From contig CAINMU010000010.1 of assembly GCA_903850885.1 (NCBI GenBank), positions 1-64,000 on the forward strand: DNA of 64,000 nt, written 5' to 3'. The position numbers and the translations under genes are program-made. The notes below the pieces were generated by a model. It was given only the letters and a program-made list of their open reading frames with translations, was not told the origin of the DNA and did no database searches. The stretch is from an uncultured Opitutia bacterium (GTDB lineage: Bacteria > Verrucomicrobiota > Verrucomicrobiia > Opitutales > UBA953). Of this stretch, positions 28,186 to 37,868 are shown piece after piece. The stretch's first letter is position 1. Each line of letters opens with the position of its first letter.

Positions 28186-28655
28186 TTTATGCGGCCTTCA
28201 TCGAAATCAATCATGTCGGCAAAAGAGATAATATCGGTGCGCTGCTCGGCACCCATCTTGCGTTTGGCTTCAGCGAGGGCCTCGCGACCCATTTCGCTCA
28301 TACCTTTTTGGACGAGCTCGCGATTCCAAATAGGCACACGCAGGTCGGCCGGAAAGACCGCCAGGAGTCTGGCATCAAGGTCCTCGGGGCTAACGGACTC
28401 CCGGACACATTGAACGATGGTTTCAGGTTCGACCCCGAGATGCAGGCAAAGAAAACGGTCGAAGCCCTTACAGAAGTTCCGCTGGTAGGATTTGGGTAAA
28501 TCACCCGTGAGATGTTTGCGGGCTTTAGCAAGGAAGCGTGGCAAGTGAAGCAGGCCGGTAGCAGGATGCGGAACGTAAGAGGAAGGCAGGTCGTAGCAGA
28601 TCTCGCCCGTGGCCTCGGAGTAGCCCAACTTGGGGTTTGGCGCTGAATCGGTCAT
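28182..28655 (-). CDS. DUF5069-like protein
   Basis: YVPHPATGLLHLPRFLAKARKHLTGDLP...FDRFLCLHLGV pattern. Confidence 0.65.
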   Translation of the reverse strand: MTDSAPNPKLGYSEATGEICYDLPSSYVPHPATGLLHLPRFLAKARKHLTGDLPKSYQRNFCKGFDRFLCLHLGVEPETIVQCVRESVSPEDLDARLLAVFPADLRVPIWNRELVQKGMSEMGREALAEAKRKMGAEQRTDIISFADMIDFDEGRIK

Positions 28656-29242
28656 GGCTGCTTGGGCGGAGTAGGGATGACGCTAGGGCGTATCCATGTG
28701 CTGATGTCGTGTGCGGCATTAGCGAGGTTTTTTGATTGAGCTCGGACGAACTCAGCCGGATTTGGCGAATTCATGACGGTCGACCAAGCGCTGGTTTTCT
28801 CACGGATGACTTCACCGGCAGAATTTTCTAACCGGAAATGGATGCGAAGGGTGGCGTCTTTCGGTGCCTGGACGGCCATCCGCTCGACGGTGACCAGAAG
28901 GACAAGGTGGTCAGCGGGGGGAGCAAGCAAGGTCGTCGAAATCCCGTTGATCGACGCTAAGTGATTCGCAATGGCTTCGGAAATAAGACGGTCAAGGGGG
29001 GCGATCCAGCGATGCGAGTCTTCGATTCGGACCCAGCCGGCATCATCCAGCATGACCAGATTGGGGCGGCGGAGAGCGGGAGGAATCGAGGCCCGGGTGA
29101 CGAAGACGACCGGCCCTGCATTTGCGGCGGCCGCCTGAGGTGAACTAAATTGGTAAAAAGCGACCGCTTCGCTTTTTTTATCAAAGACGATACATCCCGG
29201 CAAGCAGAGTAGTGCGGCTAAGAGTATGCAGAGTCGGGTCAT
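28652..29242 (-). CDS. ABC-transport auxiliary lipoprotein (PqiC-like)
   Basis: Lipobox LLCLPGC; VTRASIPPALRRPNLVMLDDAGWVRIEDSHRWIAPLDRLI; 3' neighbour of MlaD. Confidence 0.75.
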   Translation of the reverse strand: MTRLCILLAALLCLPGCIVFDKKSEAVAFYQFSSPQAAAANAGPVVFVTRASIPPALRRPNLVMLDDAGWVRIEDSHRWIAPLDRLISEAIANHLASINGISTTLLAPPADHLVLLVTVERMAVQAPKDATLRIHFRLENSAGEVIREKTSAWSTVMNSPNPAEFVRAQSKNLANAAHDISTWIRPSVIPTPPKQP

Positions 29243-30276
29243 TTCGCTTCAGGTTTTTCGACAGCCTTAATCACGGTCGGGGCGATGGCCTTGCTTCTTC
29301 CCTGAATGATGGTTTCAGGATTACGTTCGATGAAGTCAGCCAGCGATCTGATCGCCTGGGCGGCATCGGATACGTCGGCCAAGGCCTGATCAAGGTCACG
29401 GCGCGCAGGCGAGCCTGGCTTAGTTAGGGTCCGGAGGTTTTCGGAAGTTTCATTCAGACGATCGAGCGCCTTGCGGCCGGCGGTGGCCATACCCTTGATG
29501 TCATCGGCTACGGGATCGACCTTGGTGGTCAGCCGCTTGACCAGGCCATCGATCCCGCGCATGGCCGTCGAGAAATCCGCGATGGCCTTAGTGACAGCTG
29601 GATCACCTGTCACCTGAGCGATATTAGAAGATGCCAGAACGAGATTAGTATTAATTTTTTCAAATTCGATCTGCGAGGCGCCCTTGTCGAGCCGACCTAA
29701 GATCGAGTCCACTTTCTTGGTGATGGAAACGAAGTCGACCCGGCTTAGTTGGTCGAGGGTTTGAGAGACGGCTCGGGTAAGCGCCCCGAGGTTGGACGGC
29801 TGGGTGGGGATTTCGGCAGATTCCCCTTTCAAATCGTGGAGCTTATAAGCGGTGTCCGGGAAGTAATCCAGTTCGACGTAAAGGACGCCGGTGATGACGG
29901 ATTGCTGTTGGAGTTTGGCGCGCAGGCCTTTCTCGATGGATAGGCGCAAACCATTTTTCTCCAGAAGAGCTTGGTCGAGGCCGCGACGCGTCAAGAGGTC
30001 GGAGGCGAACTCCATCACCACGGGCACCGAGTAATCCGCTGCCCCTTGGGCGGTAGTACGGAGCAGCACCTGAGAAACCTTGCCGATGGTGACGCCCCTG
30101 AACTTAACGGGCGCACCGATATCGAGGCCGCTCACGGAGTCATCGAAATAGGAAATCGCAGTCGGTTTAACTCCCGAAAATGAGCCCGCGCCCAAAAGCA
30201 CAAAAGCGAGGGTAAAGAGAACAATCCCCCCTACGACAAAGGCACCAATTAAGGTTTTGTTGGCTGATCGTCGCAT
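29239..30276 (-). CDS. mlaD: MlaD/MCE family lipid-transport protein
   Basis: N-terminal TM then YFDDSVSGLDIGAPVKFRGVTIGKVSQV, ITGVLYVELDYFPDT. Confidence 0.88.
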   Translation of the reverse strand: MRRSANKTLIGAFVVGGIVLFTLAFVLLGAGSFSGVKPTAISYFDDSVSGLDIGAPVKFRGVTIGKVSQVLLRTTAQGAADYSVPVVMEFASDLLTRRGLDQALLEKNGLRLSIEKGLRAKLQQQSVITGVLYVELDYFPDTAYKLHDLKGESAEIPTQPSNLGALTRAVSQTLDQLSRVDFVSITKKVDSILGRLDKGASQIEFEKINTNLVLASSNIAQVTGDPAVTKAIADFSTAMRGIDGLVKRLTTKVDPVADDIKGMATAGRKALDRLNETSENLRTLTKPGSPARRDLDQALADVSDAAQAIRSLADFIERNPETIIQGRSKAIAPTVIKAVEKPEAK

Positions 30277-30278
30277 GG

Positions 30279-31037
30279 TCAGGTTAGACAGGCTTGGGTA
30301 AAGAAAGCGTGGGCTTTGGGTGTGAAATCAGGTCGCAGGAAATCGCGCGGCGGAGCGTAGGCGCTCATCGTGCCCGTGTCAGGGTCAAGGTAAACGCAGA
30401 AGTCTGCCGTGCGTAAGATGCTGGGCACCTCGTGACTTACGAGGACAATGGTGGTACCGAAGGATTCGCGGAGTTTGAGGATTAATTCATCAATACGGCC
30501 AGAAGTGACCGGATCTAAGCCGGCGCTGGGTTCGTCGAGGAAAATGATTTCAGGATCAAGGGCCATGGCGCGGGCGATTCCCGCTCGCTTCATCATCCCG
30601 CCGCTGATCTCGGAGGGAAGTTTTTCCATGGCATCAGCCAGGCCGACGAGGGCTAGCTTATATTCGGCCAGCTGCCGGATCTCCCGCTTAGGCGCCCGGA
30701 GAAATTCCCGCATCGGCATTTCGACGTTTTCGCGCAAAGTGAGAGAGGAGAAAAGGGCAGCGCCTTGGAAAAGGAACCCAAGCCGACGCAGGGTCGCTTC
30801 CCGCAAGGCTTGATCAGCGAGCGCTAAATCAACCCCCATGAGCATGGATTTCCCGGCCAAAGGTTCGTCGAGTCCGCTCAGGGCACGCATGAGGGTGCTC
30901 TTGCCGCAACCGCTCGGGCCGACGACCGCGAGGATTTTTCCGGCCGTCAGACGGAAATTGATCCGATCCATAATCGCCTTACTCCCGTGGCCGATTGAAA
31001 GGTTTTCGCTGACCAAGATATCTTCCTTGGTACTCAT
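30279..31037 (-). CDS. mlaF: MlaF-like ABC transporter ATPase
   Basis: VVGPSGCGKSTLMRAL, LPSEISGGMMKRAGIARAMALDPEIIFLDEPSAGLDPV. Start at MSTKEDIL preferred. Confidence 0.9.
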   Translation of the reverse strand: MSTKEDILVSENLSIGHGSKAIMDRINFRLTAGKILAVVGPSGCGKSTLMRALSGLDEPLAGKSMLMGVDLALADQALREATLRRLGFLFQGAALFSSLTLRENVEMPMREFLRAPKREIRQLAEYKLALVGLADAMEKLPSEISGGMMKRAGIARAMALDPEIIFLDEPSAGLDPVTSGRIDELILKLRESFGTTIVLVSHEVPSILRTADFCVYLDPDTGTMSAYAPPRDFLRPDFTPKAHAFFTQACLT

Positions 31038-32131
31038 CAGAACTTGAAGAGATTGAAGAGCACTGCGAAAATGGCGTCCGCGATGACGATGAGCGTAATA
31101 CCCAGCACGGCCGCCGAAGTAGCCGCTTCGCCGACGCCGAGGGCGGAACGATGCGCGACGGAACCGCGATAACATCCGGCCCAAGCCGCGATGAAACCAA
31201 AGGCGATGGATTTAATGAAGCCCACGAGGAAGCTCTTGAAGGTGATGGCGAGGATGACTTGGGTAAGGTATTGTTCGACGCTAAGATCACCCGCACAAGC
31301 CACCACCATGCCGCCGAGCACCCCAATGAATGTCGCAAACAATGATAACAGCGGAATCATCAGCGTCACGGCGATGATACGTGGGATGGCCAGGTATTCG
31401 ATCGGGTTAAGGCCGAGGGCGCGCAAGGCGTCGGTTTCCTGACTTAGATTCATGCTCCCCAGTTGAGACGCAAAAGAAGTGGAAGTTCGACCACATGCAA
31501 TAATGCCCGTCATCAAGGCGCCCATCTCCCGAGTCATCGCCAGAGACACTAGGTTAGCGACATAAACCGTTGCACCCAACTGCCGTAATTGAATCAAGCC
31601 GACATAGGCCATGATCAGCCCGGTGAGAAAACCGAGGAGCGCCACGATCGGCAGCGCATCGACCCCGGCGGTCTGCAGCTGCAAAGGTAAGTCTGACCAA
31701 TTTACTTTGGCTCGACCGAAGACCGAGCGGATAAAGCCTAAAGCGGTATTGCCAATATGATCGAAGGCGCGCGACCAGGAGGACGAACTGTCGACCCCCC
31801 AATTGCCGAAACGTTCGAGGACATTGATGTCAGCGGAAGGGCTTTCGTTAACGGAGGCTTTTTCTGCCAATTGAACTAACGCCTGCAGGCGCGGCGGAAG
31901 GGCGGCCAGATCGATGTGACGAATGTTCTTAAAATTGCCGTAAAGCCAAGAGGGCAGGGAAGAATCGAAACCTCCGAGGTCTTCCGCCCTAACCCGGACT
32001 TTATCGCCCTTGACGATGATATCGGGAAGTTCTTCGTGCAGAGACCAGACCCCGCCCAAGGTGACCAATGCAGTACCGTCCGCGAGGACTTCCGTCCTAG
32101 CCCATGAAGTGCTTTTGGAAGTTTGGGACAT
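31037..32131 (-). CDS. mlaE: MlaE permease with N-terminal STAS-like extension
   Basis: GLIMAYVGLIQLRQLGATVYVANLVSLAMTREMGALMTGIIACGRTSTSFASQLGSM; N-terminal about 110 aa STAS-like. Confidence 0.88.
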   Translation of the reverse strand: MSQTSKSTSWARTEVLADGTALVTLGGVWSLHEELPDIIVKGDKVRVRAEDLGGFDSSLPSWLYGNFKNIRHIDLAALPPRLQALVQLAEKASVNESPSADINVLERFGNWGVDSSSSWSRAFDHIGNTALGFIRSVFGRAKVNWSDLPLQLQTAGVDALPIVALLGFLTGLIMAYVGLIQLRQLGATVYVANLVSLAMTREMGALMTGIIACGRTSTSFASQLGSMNLSQETDALRALGLNPIEYLAIPRIIAVTLMIPLLSLFATFIGVLGGMVVACAGDLSVEQYLTQVILAITFKSFLVGFIKSIAFGFIAAWAGCYRGSVAHRSALGVGEAATSAAVLGITLIVIADAIFAVLFNLFKF

Positions 32132-32221
32132 CCTGACTGTCAAATACTTCGACAGAACATTATTCACAAGTAGAAAGGCGTTGTCCCCCCAGCCATCCAA
32201 GCCTTTGCTTACCCCTCCTCG

Positions 32222-33184
32222 ATGCGGTCTCTTGCGCTCTTCACCTGTCTCTTCCTGGCCGCGGCGGCACAGGCGATTGATTTCGATTCACCTTTACCTA
32301 CAGCCGGCGTGAAAGCCCGGGTATCCTTGATCGAAGAAAATGATAAGTTCAGCCCGAGAAACCTGGACCGATATTATACCCAAGGGATTAAGCTGACCCT
32401 GGCATCTGGCGAGCATGCCTACGCGTCTTTGACCCAAGAGATTAATACTCCGGCCGATACCCTTTCATCGAACCCCAGCTTAGACGATCAACCCTACTCT
32501 GGGGTGGCTTACTTCAGCTACGGATATGGCACCGTCCTAGACCGTGGCGGACGGCGCGACTGCCTGGTATCAGTCGAATTACAATTTGGGATGATTGGTC
32601 CAGCCGCCGGCGGAACTGGAACCCAGAATAACTTTCACCATTTAGTCGGACTAAAACCGGCCGCCGGCTGGCGAACGCAAATCCCCAATGAACCCGTCGT
32701 GAATTTGAACGGTGAGTTTCGCCGGCGTTTCAATTTAGATGCAATCGACCGGGGGTATCGCGACTTGATTGTCCGATCGTTGCTCGATCTTGGCACGATT
32801 CGCACCGAATTCATCGTGGGCATGCAACTGCGCTTAGGCCTGAACCTGGACCGATCCTGGGGGCATTCGTATATTCGGCATTCCAACGGCTACGACCCTA
32901 TCTTTGTCCCCGAGGCCAACGACCTGTCGCCTGATTTTTCCGCATGGGGCTTCGCGGATACGCAACTCGAAGTCGTCGTGCATAATTACTCCATCGATGG
33001 CACGAGTCTCAGCGCATCTCGCGGCGTGACCCGTCGACCCGTCGTCTTACAATTCGCCCTCGGGGCCACCTTCCAACTTAAAGCCGTTTCCGCCAGCTTC
33101 TTCACCGCCGTACGTTCGGCCGAATTCGACACCCAGGACGGGATGCATTTCTACGGCGGCTTCAAAGGAGATTTACGCTACTAA
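32222..33184 (+). CDS. LpxR-like lipid A deacylase family (DUF2219) outer membrane protein
   Basis: Signal peptide; ENDKFSPRNLDRYYTQGIKLTL; SWGHSYIRHSNGYDP. Confidence 0.8.
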   Translation: MRSLALFTCLFLAAAAQAIDFDSPLPTAGVKARVSLIEENDKFSPRNLDRYYTQGIKLTLASGEHAYASLTQEINTPADTLSSNPSLDDQPYSGVAYFSYGYGTVLDRGGRRDCLVSVELQFGMIGPAAGGTGTQNNFHHLVGLKPAAGWRTQIPNEPVVNLNGEFRRRFNLDAIDRGYRDLIVRSLLDLGTIRTEFIVGMQLRLGLNLDRSWGHSYIRHSNGYDPIFVPEANDLSPDFSAWGFADTQLEVVVHNYSIDGTSLSASRGVTRRPVVLQFALGATFQLKAVSASFFTAVRSAEFDTQDGMHFYGGFKGDLRY

Positions 33185-33186
33185 TC

Positions 33187-34110
33187 ATGACTAAGATCGC
33201 TGTTATTGATGTCGGTTCCAATTCGATCAAGGTAGCCGTCGCTGATGGGCAAACCCAACAGGAGATTGGCCGCAGTTCGGAATCAATCCGGTTGTTCCAA
33301 CCCGGAGACGAAGCCGCACTCCTCCCCTCAGCTATCATGGATGAAGCCGTTGAGGGCATCGATCGGCTGATAGCCGTCGCCAGAGGGCATGGCGCAACCC
33401 GTATCGTGATTCTGGGAACGAGCGCCGTTCGTGACTGTAAGAACCGCGACATATTCTCCTATCGAATCAAGGCCAAGACCGGCTTGGGTTTGACTATTAT
33501 TTCGGGTGAGGTCGAGGCCCGGCTGACCGCGGCTGGCATTCGTTCAGACGCCCTTTATTCCGATTATAAAAATATCCTAGCTTTCGATCTCGGCGGCGGG
33601 AGTCTGGAGGTGATGGCGCTGAGGGGAAAGCAGTGCACCTTAGCGCGCAGTTTTGCCCTTGGTTCGGTGCGACTGACCCACGGTTATCTCCGCGGGGGCT
33701 TAGGCGCAGTAGATGAACATGACCAATCTTCGATTCGTTCGCACCTGCTTAACACCTTAAGTACGATCATCCCCAGCAAGGCGGCCGAAAACTTCTTGAT
33801 CATCGGAGCCGGCGGAGCTTTCGCCAGCATCGCTCTTTATTTAAGCGCGATCGGAGAAGCACCCATCGGAGGGCGGCTGCCTCTTTTAAGGATAAGGGAA
33901 TTAAAAGACAAATTATGCGCGTTGAACATCCAAGAACGTCAAAGTGTTCCCGGCCTACCTAAGGACCGCCTTGATATCATGCCAGCAGCCTTAGTCACCT
34001 TATGCACCTTAGCTGACCTGACTGGAGCCGAGGCCTTTCATCTGACGCACCGCGGCGTTCGTCATGGAATGATGGAACTGATGCTTGGCCCATCGGGCGA
34101 CCAGTTATGA
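33187..34110 (+). CDS. Ppx/GppA phosphatase family protein
   Basis: AVIDVGSNSIKVAVAD, ILGTSAVRDCKN, ISGEVEARLTAAGI, AFDLGGGSLEVM. Confidence 0.9.
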   Translation: MTKIAVIDVGSNSIKVAVADGQTQQEIGRSSESIRLFQPGDEAALLPSAIMDEAVEGIDRLIAVARGHGATRIVILGTSAVRDCKNRDIFSYRIKAKTGLGLTIISGEVEARLTAAGIRSDALYSDYKNILAFDLGGGSLEVMALRGKQCTLARSFALGSVRLTHGYLRGGLGAVDEHDQSSIRSHLLNTLSTIIPSKAAENFLIIGAGGAFASIALYLSAIGEAPIGGRLPLLRIRELKDKLCALNIQERQSVPGLPKDRLDIMPAALVTLCTLADLTGAEAFHLTHRGVRHGMMELMLGPSGDQL

Positions 34111-34979
34111 AATCAGTCCCTCTCATCTTAGGTCTCTTACTCGGCTGCCAAGCCTTGCTTGCCGCCGATTCTACGCAGGTATCAACCGCATTGATTGTTA
34201 AGCAGGACCAGAAAGGAAGCACGGCGGAAATCCAACTTCTCAGCCCCTCGGGAGAACCCATCAAGTCCCCGATGCGTAAAATCAAGTTTTCCAGCGGGGA
34301 TAATAATATCGCCTGGGAGGGTCGCCGTGTCCGCTTTGAAATCAGCACCGCCACTGATCCTGAATTCGCATTAAGGGTCTTTCCCGTTGAGCCTGAATCC
34401 GTGCGCCAAATTGCCGAAATTACCGATGCCTTGCATCTCGAAACCCTGGATAAGGGTCGGTTGGTGACCCGTATGCCGTCCGAACTCGTACCTAACATGG
34501 CCCTGTGGGATCAGACCGCCAAATTAGTGACCAAGAAAGACATGCTGGGAGCGCCCCTGGCGATAAACTTTATTTTCACGAGCTGCCGCAATGCACGCAT
34601 GTGCCCAGCTTCGACCCAAGCGATGAAGAACCTGGCAGACGAGTTAGATAAAGATGCCAGCCTAGCAGCGGTTCGCTTGCTTAGCATCACCTTCGACCCG
34701 GAGAACGATTCCCCCGGGGTCTTGAAGGCCTATGCGGACGGTTACCAAATCAACCCTCAACGACACCGCTTCCTGACGGGTGACTCCTCGCAAATCAAAG
34801 ACCTGATGAAACATTATGGTATCTTAACCGTGCGCGACGATGGTACGATTGTTCATAACGCCGCCTTGATCATCGTCAGCGCCGAAGGCCGGATTGTGAG
34901 ACGCAAGGAAGGGGCGGTATTTGATCCCGTCGAAGTCGCTCAAACCTTTGCCCAACTCCAGGCACCCACCCATAAATGA
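34107..34979 (+). CDS. SCO1/SenC family protein
   Basis: Signal peptide; APLAINFIFTSCRNARMCPASTQAMKNL (Cx5C), LLSITFDPENDSPGVLKAYA; 4-nt overlap with the preceding gene. Confidence 0.8.
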   Translation: MKSVPLILGLLLGCQALLAADSTQVSTALIVKQDQKGSTAEIQLLSPSGEPIKSPMRKIKFSSGDNNIAWEGRRVRFEISTATDPEFALRVFPVEPESVRQIAEITDALHLETLDKGRLVTRMPSELVPNMALWDQTAKLVTKKDMLGAPLAINFIFTSCRNARMCPASTQAMKNLADELDKDASLAAVRLLSITFDPENDSPGVLKAYADGYQINPQRHRFLTGDSSQIKDLMKHYGILTVRDDGTIVHNAALIIVSAEGRIVRRKEGAVFDPVEVAQTFAQLQAPTHK

Positions 34980-35842
34980 GTAAATCACGACAAGTCGGAC
35001 TCATTACCCTCTTGGCCTTCTTGGGTTATCTGGCCCTAAGTTTACTGCCAGATACTCATTGTGCCCTCCTGCATGGGGCGCATGAACCTCTCCTCGTCCG
35101 CGGGGTCGAGTTTTGCGGAATCAACGAAGAGGCAAATTATTACTCCCCGAAAAAAATGCGGTTCCCCGTAAAAATGGAACTTACCCTAAATGCGAATGGA
35201 CTAAGCTTCCTTTGGTTAAAAGGCGAAGACGATCGACCGATGCTTGATTACGAAATATCACTTTCACACACCCAAAAAATACATCTGCATTTACGACAGG
35301 TTCAAGGGGCGCGGGCCTACGTGCACCTTCACCCGACCCCCACCGAGGATGGGCGATGGAGTTTTGAGCTGCCGACGGAATTTTCAACAGACAAGGCCGG
35401 CGAGATGCTACAAGCTTTTGCGGACTTCATCCCGCGCCGCAGCGAAAGAGTGATGTTGGCGGAATGTACCGCCCTATTACCGCTAAAGGCACGCGCGAGC
35501 GTCCCTGTGGCCCCAAACCTGAGCCTGATTAGCCACACGTCCAACACCGACCGAACCGGCGAAACGGCTCTGATCAGGGTTAAATTAGCGGGTAAAGACA
35601 ATCAGGCCGTGAAGCTATTGCCATTGATGGGTTCTTTAGGCCATGCGGTATTATTCGGCGATCCGGGGAGCAACTCTGGCTATGCGCATATGCATCCTTC
35701 GCTTGAAGGGGGTGAATACGACGAGCAACCCTCGCTTTCATTCCGATTAAAGCTGCCCGCTCCCGGCGATTACGATTTTTGGTTAAATGTCAATGACGGC
35801 GCGAATCAGTATCTCCGCTTTACGTTGACGGTTACGAAGTAA
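34976..35842 (+). CDS. Membrane-anchored hypothetical protein with two HxHP-type repeats (possible metal binding)
   Basis: N-terminal TM; KIHLHLRQVQGARAYVHLHPTPTEDGRWSFELP and GHAVLFGDPGSNSGYAHMHPSLEGG...LSFRLKLPAPGDYDFW; 4-nt overlap with SCO gene. Confidence 0.7.
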   Translation: MSKSRQVGLITLLAFLGYLALSLLPDTHCALLHGAHEPLLVRGVEFCGINEEANYYSPKKMRFPVKMELTLNANGLSFLWLKGEDDRPMLDYEISLSHTQKIHLHLRQVQGARAYVHLHPTPTEDGRWSFELPTEFSTDKAGEMLQAFADFIPRRSERVMLAECTALLPLKARASVPVAPNLSLISHTSNTDRTGETALIRVKLAGKDNQAVKLLPLMGSLGHAVLFGDPGSNSGYAHMHPSLEGGEYDEQPSLSFRLKLPAPGDYDFWLNVNDGANQYLRFTLTVTK

Positions 35843-36752
35843 CGCCGTCGAAATACCTAATCGTTTCCGAGAGGGCCTGATCGAAGGAAACCGCTGCCTT
35901 CCACCCGGCAGATTGAAGCTTCACCGTGGAAGCTACCGATGCCTTCACGTCACCCGCCCGACCTGGGCGATACTCGATGGTGGATTTAGATTTCGTCAGG
36001 GCGATTATTTTTTCCGCCAGGCTCAAGACACTCAGCCCCTGGCCATGCCCCACATTATAGGTCCCGGTGACAGCTTCCCGATCCGCGACATAAGCCAGAG
36101 CCTGAGCGATATCTTGAACATAGATGAAATCACGGGTTTGCTGGCCGTCTCCAAAAATGATCAGGGGTTCACCCCGCAGGGCTTGGGTGATAAAAATAGG
36201 GACGGCTGCCGCGTAGGCAGATTGGGGATTTTGACGCGGGCCGAAAACATTGAAGAATCGGAGGCTCGTCGTCGAAAGTCCGTGGCTTTGATGGAAAGTT
36301 TCCAACAGGTGTTCACCGGATAACTTCGTAAAGGCATAAGGCGACTGTGGCTCCGGCGCCATCGTTTCGAGCTTAGGAACAATCGGGTTGTTGCCATAGA
36401 TGGCCGCCGAAGAGGCTAAGACGACTTTCTTGACCCCGTTGCGTGCGGCGGCTTCCAGAATGTTCAACGTTCCTTGCACGTTGAGCTGTTCGGTCTCCGC
36501 GGGATTGCTGACTGATTCAGGGACTGAGACCAAGGCCGCCAGGTGGAAGACTTGATCCACGCCCCGCATGACCTGAGCGACACGCGCGCGGTCAAGGATT
36601 GATCCATCGATCAAGTTACAATCGATGCCGTGCAGGTTTCGGCTGTCGCCGGTCCGAAAGTTATCCAAGACGACCACCTCCGCCTTACCTTGAAAATATT
36701 GGGCCAGATGTGAGCCGATAAAACCCGCTCCGCCGGTAATCAAAACGCGCAT
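35832..36752 (-). CDS. NAD-dependent sugar-nucleotide epimerase (GalE-like SDR)
   Basis: MRVLITGGAGFIGSHLAQYF, SSAAIYG, SPYAFTKLSGEHL (YxxxK), FFNVFGPRQNPQSAYAAAVPIF. Confidence 0.92.
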   Translation of the reverse strand: MRVLITGGAGFIGSHLAQYFQGKAEVVVLDNFRTGDSRNLHGIDCNLIDGSILDRARVAQVMRGVDQVFHLAALVSVPESVSNPAETEQLNVQGTLNILEAAARNGVKKVVLASSAAIYGNNPIVPKLETMAPEPQSPYAFTKLSGEHLLETFHQSHGLSTTSLRFFNVFGPRQNPQSAYAAAVPIFITQALRGEPLIIFGDGQQTRDFIYVQDIAQALAYVADREAVTGTYNVGHGQGLSVLSLAEKIIALTKSKSTIEYRPGRAGDVKASVASTVKLQSAGWKAAVSFDQALSETIRYFDGVTS

Positions 36753-37855
36753 TAAGAGAGTTGGTTTAGGATTGGGTGCATCGCAGGCAACTGAGCCGTG
36801 ATTGATTCCACCAGTTTGAACTGCGCCCGGGCTCTATCCAGATTATGGGTCGGTCGCTTGCATTTAAAATACACATCACCCTCGAGCCAGTCGGTCAGAA
36901 AACGTAACCCGATCTCATAAGTGATGACCTGGCCAGCCTCCGGGAGGAGCGCGAGCTCCCGCTGCGTCAGGAACCCCTTAGCCGAGGAAAGATAACCCTC
37001 GATCAGGGCGGTGAACAGGGGGAGTTGCATGACGATTTTATCCAGGTCGACCTCGTCTTCGGCTGCCGGCGAGGTCGACGTGCGCACAAGGTCGCCGAAA
37101 TCGTAGAGGACCGAGCCAGGCATCACCGTATCCAGATCAATGACGCAAATCCCTTCCTGGGAAGCGTTGTCGAGCAGGACATTATTAAGCTTAGTATCAT
37201 TATGCGTCACGCGCTCGGGGATTTCGTGGCGGGCGAGCGCCCCGGTAATTACGGAAGCGAGGTGCTCGTTTTGCAGGGCGAACTGGATTTCTTTTTCAGC
37301 AGACTTCGCCCGGCCATGGGGGTCGCGATTCAGGGCCAATCTGAAGTTGGCCAAACGCTTCGGGGTGTGATGGAAATAGGGGATGGTTTCATGGAGCCTT
37401 TTTCCTGGTAAGTCAGCCAAGAGGGCTTGGAACGAGCCAAAGGCACGCGCCGCGGCATAAGCTTGGCGCGGGGAGCTGACGACGTCGTGACCGGTCGCAT
37501 TTTCGATAAAGTTATAACAGCGCCAACGATGGCCGACGTCATCGGTATGCCAGTTTCGTCCTTGCAGGGTCGGGATGAGCCGAAGGGCCCGGCGAAAAGC
37601 ATCTGGCACGCCTTGGGAGGCCAGTTTCTGCTGCGTGTGGTAACAGACCCGCTCCACGTTCTCCATCAAGGCATCCGGAGCTTTGAAGACCTGCTGATTA
37701 ATCCGCTGGAGGATATACCGCACGACTTTACCAGAAACGGCGACTTCCAGCGCATAGGTATCATTAATATGCCCACTGCCGTAGGGCACGGCCGAAATCA
37801 ACCCCCCGGGAAGTTTAAAGGCCTGTGCCGCCGTGGTGTGAGGATGGTTGGTCAC
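36752..37855 (-). CDS. APH-family sugar kinase, N-acetylhexosamine 1-kinase (NahK)-like
   Basis: RVTHNDTKLNNVLLD, CVIDLDTVMPGSVLYDFGDLVRT; GTG start at 37855 just 3' of the nucleotidyltransferase stop. Confidence 0.82.
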   Translation of the reverse strand: MTNHPHTTAAQAFKLPGGLISAVPYGSGHINDTYALEVAVSGKVVRYILQRINQQVFKAPDALMENVERVCYHTQQKLASQGVPDAFRRALRLIPTLQGRNWHTDDVGHRWRCYNFIENATGHDVVSSPRQAYAAARAFGSFQALLADLPGKRLHETIPYFHHTPKRLANFRLALNRDPHGRAKSAEKEIQFALQNEHLASVITGALARHEIPERVTHNDTKLNNVLLDNASQEGICVIDLDTVMPGSVLYDFGDLVRTSTSPAAEDEVDLDKIVMQLPLFTALIEGYLSSAKGFLTQRELALLPEAGQVITYEIGLRFLTDWLEGDVYFKCKRPTHNLDRARAQFKLVESITAQLPAMHPILNQLS

Positions 37856-37868
37856 GGCATGGAAAGCT

